DNA from: an uncultured Alphaproteobacteria bacterium
GTDB lineage: Bacteria > Pseudomonadota > Alphaproteobacteria > UBA828
NCBI GenBank assembly: GCA_913053235.1
Contig: CAJXFT010000013.1
Location: 1 to 38,593 of the forward strand
DNA: 38,593 nucleotides
Direction of reading: 5' to 3'
Shown: positions 26,548 to 38,593 of the stretch, piece after piece
Layout of the letters: each line of letters begins with the position of its first letter
How positions within the stretch are numbered: the first letter of the stretch is position 1
The notes under the pieces: model-generated
What the model saw: only the letters and a program-made list of their open reading frames with translations
What the model was told of the DNA's origin: nothing
Database searches by the model: none
Made by a program: the position numbers and the translations under genes

Positions 26548-27366
26548 CTAGCCGCCGAGCGTCCAGCCGAAGCCGTAATAAAGAACCAGCAGCACCACCC
26601 CGAGGAACAGACGGTAGGCGACGAACGGCGTAAAGCTCACGCGCTTCAGCATGGCCATCAATATGGCGATGGAGAGCAGCGCCGTCAGGAAGGCGAGCCC
26701 GGCGGCGAGCCCGGCGTCGCCGCTGAGGATCGGCTCTCCCGATTGCGCCAGATCGCGCGCCGCGACGGCGGCCGCGGCGACGATCACGGGAATCGACATC
26801 AGCATCGAGAAGCGCGCCGCCGCGGCGCGCTCGAAGCCGAGGAAGCGCGCCGCCGTCATGGTGATGCCGGAGCGGCTGGTGCCGGGCACCAGGGCCAGAA
26901 TTTGCGCCATGCCGATGATGAAGGCGCTGCCGGCGGTCATATGCTCGACCCGCCTCACGGTCATGCCGACGCGGTCGGCGAGCCATAACAGCACGCCGAA
27001 GCCGAGCATGGTCCAGGCGACGATCAGCGGCGAGCGAAACATATCGGGGGCGAAATAGACCAGCAGGCCGCCGGCCACGATGACCGGCGGCAGCGAGATC
27101 AGAAGATGGATTCCGAGCGCCCGTCCGGCGCGCCGCTGGCGCCGCCTGCCGCTGGCGAAGCCGGCCAGAATCGCCCAGATATCGCGCCAAAAATATACCA
27201 GCACCGCGCCCAGCGTGCCGACATGCACGGCGATATCGATATTGAGGCCCTGGTCGCGCCAGCCCGCCAGATGCGGCAGCAAGACGAGATGGCCGGAAGA
27301 GCTGACCGGCAAAAACTCTGAGATTCCCTGGACCAGCGCCAGGATGACGAGGTGCAACAGCGGCAC
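26548..27366 (-). CDS. uppP: Undecaprenyl-diphosphatase UppP (BacA)
   Basis: UppP removes one phosphate from undecaprenyl diphosphate, recycling the lipid carrier for peptidoglycan and O-antigen synthesis; high activity gives bacitracin resistance. The protein has 272 residues and about eight membrane segments. Both hallmark motifs are intact: QGISEFLPVSSSGH at 13-26 (catalytic Glu17) and PGTSRSG at 161-167 (Arg165). The best start is GTG 27366; no in-frame ATG lies close upstream. The stop is TAG inside a 10-bp palindrome (26539-26548) shared with the convergent gene's 3' side. Upstream lies a tandem direct repeat near a putative promoter. Confidence 0.95.
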   Translation of the reverse strand: MPLLHLVILALVQGISEFLPVSSSGHLVLLPHLAGWRDQGLNIDIAVHVGTLGAVLVYFWRDIWAILAGFASGRRRQRRAGRALGIHLLISLPPVIVAGGLLVYFAPDMFRSPLIVAWTMLGFGVLLWLADRVGMTVRRVEHMTAGSAFIIGMAQILALVPGTSRSGITMTAARFLGFERAAAARFSMLMSIPVIVAAAAVAARDLAQSGEPILSGDAGLAAGLAFLTALLSIAILMAMLKRVSFTPFVAYRLFLGVVLLVLYYGFGWTLGG

Positions 27367-27419
27367 GGTGCAAATAGCCTGCGCGTAATAAATTCCAACA
27401 TCGATGCTCGTGCGGAGGG

Positions 27420-27454
27420 TTTATATCACATTGCAGTGTTTGGGCAGTGTTTGG
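27420..27454 (-). promoter_or_regulatory. Putative uppP promoter with 11-bp tandem direct repeat
   Basis: GCAGTGTTTGG occurs twice without a gap (27433-27443 and 27444-27454, plus-strand reading). On the minus strand a TATAAA -10 (27425-27420) lies so that the repeat covers its spacer and -35 position, where the hexamer itself is poor. That arrangement fits an activator-dependent promoter or a simple slippage duplication. The predicted leader to the uppP GTG is about 47 nt. Confidence 0.35.
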
Positions 27455-27554
27455 ATGATTGGGAATTTGCCGGGCGTGCGGGGATGGCCGGCGCATAAAA
27501 CAGTCTCAAAAACGGACTATATTTGAATGGATTATTTTATGTAGTTAGATTGAT

Positions 27555-27560
27555 TATAAT
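27555..27560 (+). promoter_or_regulatory. Candidate -10 element for gltD-gltB
   Basis: A perfect TATAAT lies 177 nt before the gltD start inside the AT-rich gap. The -35 at the right spacing (TTATTT) matches poorly, so this is only a candidate; the long leader would leave room for regulation. I saw no sigma-54 type GG-N10-GC element near it. Confidence 0.3.
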
Positions 27561-27736
27561 TTGCAGAGTATGCTCCCGATATCTATGTCAGTGCATATGA
27601 CCAAAATGCCGTTTTTTCTCGCCATTCGCTCACTACTCCGCTAGATTGCCCGACCAAATGGAGCGCCCGAAATTTTCGCCGGCTGCTTCAGCGACAAAAC
27701 CAAATAATGCCAAGCCGGAGGGCAAGCGAAAGCTGC

Positions 27737-29161
27737 ATGCTTAAATTCGTCGATATCGCGGCCAAACGGCCCGACAAACGGCAAGCCCTGGAACGCCGCC
27801 GGGACTGGCGCGAGGTCTACCGCGATTTCGCGGCCAGGCGCGCCGTCGAGCAGGCCTCGCGCTGCTCGCAATGCGGCGTGCCGTTTTGCCAAATCCATTG
27901 CCCGGTTCAGAACAATATCCCCGATTGGCTCATGCTGACCGCCGCTGGGCGCCTGCGGGAAGCCTATGAGGTTTCCTCGGCGACCAATAATTTCCCCGAG
28001 ATTTGCGGCCGCATCTGCCCGCAGGATCTGCTCTGCGAGGGCAACTGCGTGATCGAAAAGGGTTTTGATTCGGTGACCATCGGTGCCGTCGAACGCTATA
28101 TCACCGATACCGCGTTCCAAGAGGGTTGGGTCGAGGCCGCCCGCCCGGCGCTGGAGCGGCCCGAATCGGTCGGCATCATCGGCGCCGGGCCGGGCGGCAT
28201 GGCGGCGGCGGAAATGCTGCGCCGGCGCGGCTACCAGGTTCATGTCTATGACCGCTACGACCGCGTCGGCGGGCTGCTGATTTACGGCATTCCGAATTTC
28301 AAGCTCGACAAGGCCATCGTCGAGCGGCGCGCCAAACTGCTCGGCGAAAGCGGCATCGAGTTTCATCTCCAGTTCGAAGTCGGGCGCGACGCCGCGCTGG
28401 CCGATCTGCGCGCCCGCCACGACGCCGTGCTGATCGCCACCGGCGCCTACCAGGCGCGCGATATCAAGGTTCCGGGCGTCGGTCTCGATAACATCTTCGC
28501 GGCGATGGATTATCTCACCGCCAGCAACCGCAAGGGCCTCGGCGACGCGGTGCCGGATTTCGACAGCGGCGCCCTGAATGCCGCGGGCAAGAATGTCGTC
28601 GTCATCGGCGGCGGCGATACGGCGATGGATTGCGTGCGCACGGCGATCCGCCAGAAGGCGAAATCGGTCACCTGTCTCTATCGCCGCGACCGCGTCAACA
28701 TGCCGGGTTCCTTGCAGGAGGTCACCCATGCCGAGGAGGAAGGCGTGTCTTTCGCCTGGCTTTCGGCGCCGGAAGCCTTCATCGGCGAAGGCGCGGTGGA
28801 AGGCGTGCGCGCCGTGCATATCCATCTCGGTGTCGGTGATGCGTCGGGCCGCCAAACCCCGCAGCCGATCGCCGGCTCGAGCCACATCCTGCTCGCCGAT
28901 CTCGCCATCAAGGCGCTCGGCTTCGATCCCGAGGATTTGCCGCTGCTGTTCGCGGCGCCCGAGCTCGAGGTGACGCGCTGGGGCGCGGTGAAAATCGACC
29001 GGGCTTCGATGATGACCAATCTGGACGGCGTATTCGCCGCCGGCGACATCGTGCGCGGCGCCTCGCTGGTGGTCTGGGCGATCAAGGACGGACGCGATGC
29101 GGCGGCGGCCATCCACCACTATTTCGGTGCCCGCGCCGTGCCGCTGGCGCGGGCGGTTTGA
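27737..29161 (+). CDS. gltD: Glutamate synthase [NADPH] small subunit
   Basis: GltD takes electrons from NADPH through FAD and two [4Fe-4S] clusters to GltB, which makes glutamate from glutamine and 2-oxoglutarate. It has 474 residues. The cluster cysteines are Cys43, 46, 51, 55 (CSQCGVPFCQIHC) and Cys90, 94, 100, 104 (CGRICPQDLLCEGNC). FAD binds at GAGPGG (149-154), and NADPH at the VVVIGGGDTAMD motif. The C-terminal GVFAAGDIVRGASLVVWAI is typical. ATG 27737 (MLKFVD) is chosen; ATG 27707 would add ten residues and is also plausible, since some homologues start a few residues before this point. gltB follows after 10 nt, the reverse of the E. coli gltB-gltD order. Confidence 0.97.
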   Translation: MLKFVDIAAKRPDKRQALERRRDWREVYRDFAARRAVEQASRCSQCGVPFCQIHCPVQNNIPDWLMLTAAGRLREAYEVSSATNNFPEICGRICPQDLLCEGNCVIEKGFDSVTIGAVERYITDTAFQEGWVEAARPALERPESVGIIGAGPGGMAAAEMLRRRGYQVHVYDRYDRVGGLLIYGIPNFKLDKAIVERRAKLLGESGIEFHLQFEVGRDAALADLRARHDAVLIATGAYQARDIKVPGVGLDNIFAAMDYLTASNRKGLGDAVPDFDSGALNAAGKNVVVIGGGDTAMDCVRTAIRQKAKSVTCLYRRDRVNMPGSLQEVTHAEEEGVSFAWLSAPEAFIGEGAVEGVRAVHIHLGVGDASGRQTPQPIAGSSHILLADLAIKALGFDPEDLPLLFAAPELEVTRWGAVKIDRASMMTNLDGVFAAGDIVRGASLVVWAIKDGRDAAAAIHHYFGARAVPLARAV

Positions 29162-29171
29162 AGGGCCCGGC

Positions 29172-33716
<4,545 letters not shown>

Positions 33717-33724
33717 TCATGCGA

Positions 33725-35698
33725 TCAGCCGATGCGCCCGCCGCCCTGGCGCGTGATCGCCACGATCGACGGGCGCGGCGGCAGGGCGGGGTCGAAATCG
33801 GGCCAGCGCGTCGCCGCGTCCTCGAAGCGCGATTTGCGGCCAAAGCCGGCATAGTCCCGGGCGCCGTCCTTGGCCGGATGCTGCACATTCAGGAAAAGGC
33901 TCTCGCCGTCCGGCGTGAAGCACGGCCCGGCAACTTCGGCGCCCACCGGCGCGCGGAAAAACATCGCCGCCAGCCCGCGCCGGGGCGCCTCCGTATGCAA
34001 CGCCCAGAGACCATCCGCCGAGCCGCTCGATTTGGCCCAGCCGCCACCCTGATCGGTCGCCACCCAAAGCCGCCCGGCGCCGTCGACCGCCAAATTGTCG
34101 GGGCAGGCGAACCAGCCGTCCGGCGCGCTGTCAGGGTGCCAACGAGCCGCCACCGCCGGGTCCGCCGGGTCGCCGCAAGCCACCAATATATCCCATGTAA
34201 AGCGCCGCGCGGCGTGATCTCCGCCCGGCGCCGTGAGCTCGACGATCTGTCCCCAGCGATCATGCGCCCGGCGGTGCACCGCGTCGAGCCGGTCGGCGCC
34301 GCGCCGCTTGTTCTTGGTCAGAGCTAGAAAAAGCCGGCCCTGTTTCGCATCGATGGCGACGCCCTCGGGCCGGTCCATCGGCGTGGCGCCAAGCAGATCG
34401 GCGGCGCGCCGCGTCTCGATGGCGATATCGGCCTGCGAATGGAAACCGTTGTCAGGGACAAGCGGGCCGTCGCCGAAGACCAGCGGCAGCCACACCAACC
34501 CGCCATCGGCGTCGAAGCGCGCGGCCGCGAGCGTGCCGTCATCGAGGAGATCGGAATTTGCCGCGCGCGAGGCGGGATCGATCGCCCGCGCGGAGACGAA
34601 GCGGTAGAAATATTCGAAATAATAATCGTCGGCGCTATAGACGATGACACGGCCGTCGCCATTGACGGCGCTACTCGCCCCTTCATGGTTGAAGCGGCCG
34701 AGCGCGGTGCGCTTTACCGGAATGCTCTTCGGATCGAGCGGATCGATCTCGACGATCCAGCCGAAGCGATTGGCCTCGTTGGCTTCCAGGTCGATATTCC
34801 AGCGCCGGGCAAAACGGCTCCAGGCATAGCTCCGGCCCGGTATGCCGAGGCGGCGGTAATTTCGCCGCTCGGGATGGTTCACCAGCGCCGGGTCGATCTC
34901 GGCTTCGGCGTCGTCGGCGATGTCGCTGCCGAAGCAATGGTTGAAATGCTCTTCCGCCGACAGCCATGTGCCCCACGGCGTCATGCCGCCGGAGCAATTG
35001 GCGGCCGTGCCGATCACTTGCTTGCCGCTGGCATCGGCCGAGGTCTTGAGGCGGGCATGACCGGCCGCCGGGCCGGCGAGGCGCATCATTGTGCCGCCGG
35101 CGGTGATGCGCCGCGCCAGGCGGCTCGCCGGCACGATGGTCCAGCCGCCGCCCGAGCCGCGCGCGACTTCGATGATGGAGCCGCCTATCGCCGCCATTTC
35201 TATCCCGGCGATCTCGCGCGTGGCGCCGCTGAAGTCATCGTCATAGGCGCCGAGGCCGGGGAACATCAGCTCCTCGATGCAATATTCATGATTGACGCAG
35301 AGCAGGCCGTGGCGCGAATTGCCTGAGCCCCAGGGCAGCGCCAGATAGCCGATAAAATCATTGTTGTAGCCGAACTGCGTCGCCTGGGCGGCGGCGCTCT
35401 GGCGCTCGGGGTCGAACGGCGGTGCCGCCGCCGTGACGCCGTCACCCCAGCGCATCAGCACGCGTGCGTCGTAGCCGGGCGCGACGTGATGGCGCTCGTC
35501 AATGCCGTGTCCGATGGGTTCGAAATCGAACGCCGGAGTGCCGGCGGCGGTGGCGGCGGCTGTGTGCCACGGCGCCGCCGCCGTGGCGAGCGCCAGGCCG
35601 GCGCCGAGAAAGCCGCGCCGGGTCAGGCGGGCGCTTGCGATATCGCCGAACGCCGCGGCGCCGTTCACTTGTCCAAACCGTACTTTCATTGCGGGCAT
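33725..35698 (-). CDS. PhoX-family protein, Tat-exported, putative alkaline phosphatase
   Basis: The 657-residue protein carries a twin-arginine signal (LTRRGFLGAGLALATAAAP, Arg27-Arg28) and is thus exported folded. Family motifs of the PhoX/DUF839 phosphatases are visible: NCSGGMTPWGTWLSAEEHF, MDRPEGVAID and CPDNLAVDGAGRLWVATDQGG. PhoX enzymes use calcium and iron to release phosphate from organic esters in the periplasm; the glutamates in SAEEH fit the metal ligands. No Pho-box is obvious in the 38-nt divergent gap to the next gene. Start choice lies between ATG 35698 and ATG 35689; neither has a good ribosome binding site. Some family members are not phosphatases, so the enzymatic call is moderate. 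Confidence 0.85.
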   Translation of the reverse strand: MPAMKVRFGQVNGAAAFGDIASARLTRRGFLGAGLALATAAAPWHTAAATAAGTPAFDFEPIGHGIDERHHVAPGYDARVLMRWGDGVTAAAPPFDPERQSAAAQATQFGYNNDFIGYLALPWGSGNSRHGLLCVNHEYCIEELMFPGLGAYDDDFSGATREIAGIEMAAIGGSIIEVARGSGGGWTIVPASRLARRITAGGTMMRLAGPAAGHARLKTSADASGKQVIGTAANCSGGMTPWGTWLSAEEHFNHCFGSDIADDAEAEIDPALVNHPERRNYRRLGIPGRSYAWSRFARRWNIDLEANEANRFGWIVEIDPLDPKSIPVKRTALGRFNHEGASSAVNGDGRVIVYSADDYYFEYFYRFVSARAIDPASRAANSDLLDDGTLAAARFDADGGLVWLPLVFGDGPLVPDNGFHSQADIAIETRRAADLLGATPMDRPEGVAIDAKQGRLFLALTKNKRRGADRLDAVHRRAHDRWGQIVELTAPGGDHAARRFTWDILVACGDPADPAVAARWHPDSAPDGWFACPDNLAVDGAGRLWVATDQGGGWAKSSGSADGLWALHTEAPRRGLAAMFFRAPVGAEVAGPCFTPDGESLFLNVQHPAKDGARDYAGFGRKSRFEDAATRWPDFDPALPPRPSIVAITRQGGGRIG

Positions 35699-35736
35699 GG
35701 TACAATGGCGGCACCTGATCAAAAAAGGATATCTCG

Positions 35737-36840
35737 ATGCCCGCCCTGTTCGATCCCATTCTCCTGCGTGACCTTCAGCTCGACAACCGCGTCGTCATCT
35801 CGCCGATGTGCCAATACAGCGCCGATGCCGGTTCGGCGAGCTCCTGGCATGCCATGCATGTCGGCCAGCTCGCCCAATCCGGCGCCGGCTGCCTGATTCT
35901 CGAGGCCACCGGCGTCGCCGCCGCCGGGCGCATCACAAAAGGCTGCCTCGGGCTCTACAGTGACGCCAATGAGCGCGCCTTCGCGGCGCTGCTCGAATCG
36001 GTGCGCGCCTGGAGCGCCATGCCGATCGGCATCCAATTGGCGCATGCCGGGCGCAAAGCCTCGTCGCAGCGGCTATGGCAAGGCGACGGGCCGCTGGCGG
36101 CGGCGGAAGGCGCCTGGCCGTGCATCGCGCCCTCGCCGGAACCCTATGACGAGGGCTGGCACAGGCCCGAGGCGCTCGATCGCGAAGGCATGAAAAGCGT
36201 GATCGGCGAATTCACCCAAGCGGTGGCGCGCGCCGAACGGCTCGGCTTCGATTTGATCGAGATTCACGCCGCGCATGGCTATCTGTTGAGCGAATTTCTC
36301 TCGCCCCTGGCCAACCAGCGCGCCGACGAATATGGCGGCAGCCTGGAAAATCGCATGCGTTTTCCGCTCGAGGTCGCGGCTGCGATGCGCGCCGCCTGGC
36401 CGGCTCGGCGGCCGATGGGCGCGCGCATCAACGCCACCGATTGGCTGCAAGGCGGCATCACCGTTCGGGAAGCCATCGCTTTCGCCGCCGCGCTGGAGGA
36501 GATCGGCCTGGATTTTGTCTGCGTCTCCTCGGGCGGCAACAGCGCCGCGGCGAAAATTCCGGCGGTGCCGGGCTATCAGGTTGCCCTCGCCGCCGAGATC
36601 AAGGCGGCGACCGGCCTCGCCGCGATGGCGGTCGGCCTCATCGTCGATCCCCATCAAGCCGACGAGGTCGTGCGCTCGGGCGGCGCCGATATGGTGGCCA
36701 TCGGGCGGACCGCCCTGGACGACCCGCGCTGGCCCTGGCACGCCGCCGACAGCCTCGGCGTTCCCCTCGACGTGGCCCCGCAATTCGCCCGCGCCCGCCC
36801 CGCAACCTGGCCCGGCGCCGCGTTCCGCAAAGGTGGATGA
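35737..36840 (+). CDS. NADH:flavin oxidoreductase, old yellow enzyme family (YqjM-like)
   Basis: This is a 367-residue FMN-dependent ene-reductase that reduces activated C=C bonds or nitro compounds with NAD(P)H. The YqjM-class cysteine is Cys25 in SPMCQYSA. Other marks are QLAHAGRK (100-107), the substrate-anion pair His177/His180 in EIHAAHGYLLSEFLSP, LANQRADEYGGSLENR, and the FMN phosphate site MVAIGRTALDDP. AAGGA stands at the right distance before ATG 35737. It is divergent from the PhoX gene and convergent with the VOC gene, with repeat copy B starting just after its stop. The physiological substrate is unknown. Confidence 0.94.
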   Translation: MPALFDPILLRDLQLDNRVVISPMCQYSADAGSASSWHAMHVGQLAQSGAGCLILEATGVAAAGRITKGCLGLYSDANERAFAALLESVRAWSAMPIGIQLAHAGRKASSQRLWQGDGPLAAAEGAWPCIAPSPEPYDEGWHRPEALDREGMKSVIGEFTQAVARAERLGFDLIEIHAAHGYLLSEFLSPLANQRADEYGGSLENRMRFPLEVAAAMRAAWPARRPMGARINATDWLQGGITVREAIAFAAALEEIGLDFVCVSSGGNSAAAKIPAVPGYQVALAAEIKAATGLAAMAVGLIVDPHQADEVVRSGGADMVAIGRTALDDPRWPWHAADSLGVPLDVAPQFARARPATWPGAAFRKGG

Positions 36841-36844
36841 GGGA

Positions 36845-37150
36845 ACAAATAAAGACTCAGCCAAACGGAACCACACATCCGGAATGCGTCTCTTGCATTC
36901 CGGCAAGCGCGACCGCGCGCCCGAGTTAATACGAGGTAGCCAAGGGGGCGGACGCCCCCGCCCGGCGTTTGAGGGCCAAACAAAAGAGACCCGCGCGGAT
37001 GCCCCACCCGGCGCCAGCCCGGCATGCTCCGGAACCCACAAAGACTCTTCCAAGCGGAACCACCCCTCCGGCGCCCGCGAGCGCGCTCCACGCGCTTGGT
37101 TTCCCCCTTCTCCCCAACCCCTCTTCCCCTCTGGGAAGAGGGGCTTATTC
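36845..37150. repeat. Interspersed intergenic repeat, copy B
   Basis: This fills the 316-nt gap between two convergent genes and matches copy A (24524-24757) in block order and orientation. Hairpins are CCGGAATGC/GCATTCCGG (36879-36887, 36895-36903) and a perfect 11-bp stem (37118-37128, 37133-37143, loop CTCT). It is longer than copy A because a block like its own start (AAAGACTC...AAACGGAACCAC) recurs at about 37040-37068, suggesting an internal partial duplication. The end hairpin lies 13 nt from the VOC gene stop. Frames through it give low-complexity Pro/Arg/Ser text with no family resemblance. Confidence 0.88.
37118..37143. terminator. Strong hairpin at the end of repeat copy B
   Basis: CCCCTCTTCCC and GGGAAGAGGGG form a perfect 11-bp stem with a CTCT loop. 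It stands just past the 3' end of the VOC gene and about 280 nt past the oxidoreductase gene. No T-run follows on either strand (CTTATTC on plus), so if it acts at all it may be as a transcript-end stabiliser or a Rho-assisted stop. Confidence 0.4.
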
Positions 37151-37156
37151 CGGGCG

Positions 37157-37554
37157 TCAGGCCAACCCGCTGTCTTCCATAATCTCCATGATCTCGGTGC
37201 GCACACCGCCGGGGGTGACGAAAAAGGCGATGCGGCGGCGGCCGAACTCGGCGGTGATTTCCTGCGGTTCCATGATGAACGTGGCGCCCTGGCGCTTGAG
37301 CGCGGCGACCCGCGCGTCGAAATCCTCGACCTCGAAAACGACGTGCAGAAAGCCGAGCGGCACTTCCTCGTCGAGCAAATCCTCATAGGGCGCGCGGGCG
37401 AACAGAATGATGCGGGTATCGCCGAGACGCAGCAGGCGGTAGTCGCAGCCGAGCACAGTGCCGGTGATGCGCGGCTCGCCGTTCAGCGCCTTGACGTAGA
37501 ACTCGCTGGCCTCGTCCAGATCCGCCACCTTGACCGCATAGTTCCACAGCTTCA

Positions 37555-37555
<1 letters not shown>
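37157..37555 (-). CDS. VOC-fold (glyoxalase/bleomycin-resistance-like) protein
   Basis: This 132-residue protein shows the beta-alpha-beta-beta-beta repeat typical of the vicinal-oxygen-chelate superfamily (NYAVKVADLDEASEFYVKAL, then GFLHVVFEVEDFDARVAALKRQG). In a glyoxalase-I-type metal site the expected ligands are His-Glu-His-Glu. Here the first position seems to be Asn5 instead of His, while the His in GFLHVVF and the Glu in RTEIMEI are kept, so metal use is doubtful. The start overlaps the acnA stop by one base (TGATG), implying coupled translation with aconitase. Function is not recognised beyond the fold. Confidence 0.85.

Positions 37556-38593
<1,038 letters not shown>

Larger units (their letters stand above)
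27367..27736. other. AT-rich divergent intergenic region uppP/gltD
   Basis: This 370-nt stretch between the divergent uppP and gltD starts is clearly AT-richer than its surroundings (especially 27495-27600). It holds the likely promoters of both genes, described separately, and no coding frame that I trust. An inverted GTCA-N7-TGAC lies at 27587-27601. Confidence 0.6.

Noticed and set aside
26531-26550. 10-bp palindrome GCCTATAGGC between the NDUFA9-like gene and uppP as a terminator
   Set aside because: It has no loop and no T-run, so as RNA it cannot form a useful hairpin. It may be a chance or a DNA-level site.
24776-27496. A roughly 900-codon minus-strand frame joining uppP and rnd regions
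   Set aside because: Only its last 204 codons are RNase D. The rest is uppP read in a wrong frame and the antisense of the NDUFA9-like gene.
27367-27736. Sigma-54 promoter for gltD-gltB, expected because rpoN is nearby
   Set aside because: No GG-N10-GC pair with TGGCAC/TTGC-like context is visible in the gap.

Overview
The window is about 38.6 kb of GC-rich chromosome from an alphaproteobacterium, probably a Rhodospirillales-like lineage. The placement rests on family types and gene order seen here: an alphaproteobacterial AddB-AddA pair, a short HprK lacking its N-terminal domain, a kdsD-lptCAB-rpoN-hpf-ptsN chain, an NDUFA9-like complex I protein beside uppP, and an AhcY-type adenosylhomocysteinase. 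I cannot name a genus. There is no phage, plasmid, CRISPR array, IS element, rRNA or recognisable tRNA. Almost every base is protein coding, and many starts overlap the preceding stop by 1-11 nt.

Layout from left to right. Positions 1-111 carry a palindromic intergenic repeat. From 154 to 23133 nearly everything is on the minus strand. In transcription order the genes are kdsD, lptC, lptA, lptB and rpoN (LPS sugar synthesis, LPS transport and sigma-54). A visible promoter then precedes hpf, ptsN, hprK, rapZ, an EIIA-Man gene, ptsH and an Enzyme I gene, which together form a regulatory phosphotransferase set with no sugar permease. Next come ahcY, a broken PAS histidine-kinase remnant, tsaE, amgK, murU, addB, addA, trxA, an SDR oxidoreductase and an exported cupredoxin. 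The only plus-strand gene in this block is a 47-residue single-span membrane protein at 11609.

From 23405 the strands alternate: a PurM that looks archaeal in type (+), a short RNase D (-), an NDUFA9-like protein (+), uppP (-), then gltD-gltB (+) for glutamate synthase. The right end holds a Tat-exported PhoX-type protein (-), an old-yellow-enzyme oxidoreductase (+), a VOC-fold protein (-) and the 3' part of aconitase acnA (-), which is cut by the window edge.

Functionally this is core metabolism and envelope biology. The middle block joins nitrogen and carbon sensing (PTS-Ntr, HprK, RapZ, RpoN) to envelope building (KdsD, Lpt), ribosome hibernation (Hpf) and peptidoglycan recycling (AmgK, MurU), with undecaprenyl-phosphate recycling (UppP) and glutamate synthase further right. 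I found no clearly new system. The items most worth a second look are: two copies of a hairpin-rich interspersed repeat, each between convergent genes (24524-24757 and 36845-37150); the truncated sensor kinase with tandem duplications at its scar; the unannotated small membrane protein; the atypical PurM sitting between rnd and kdsD; and the complete permease-less PTS relay.
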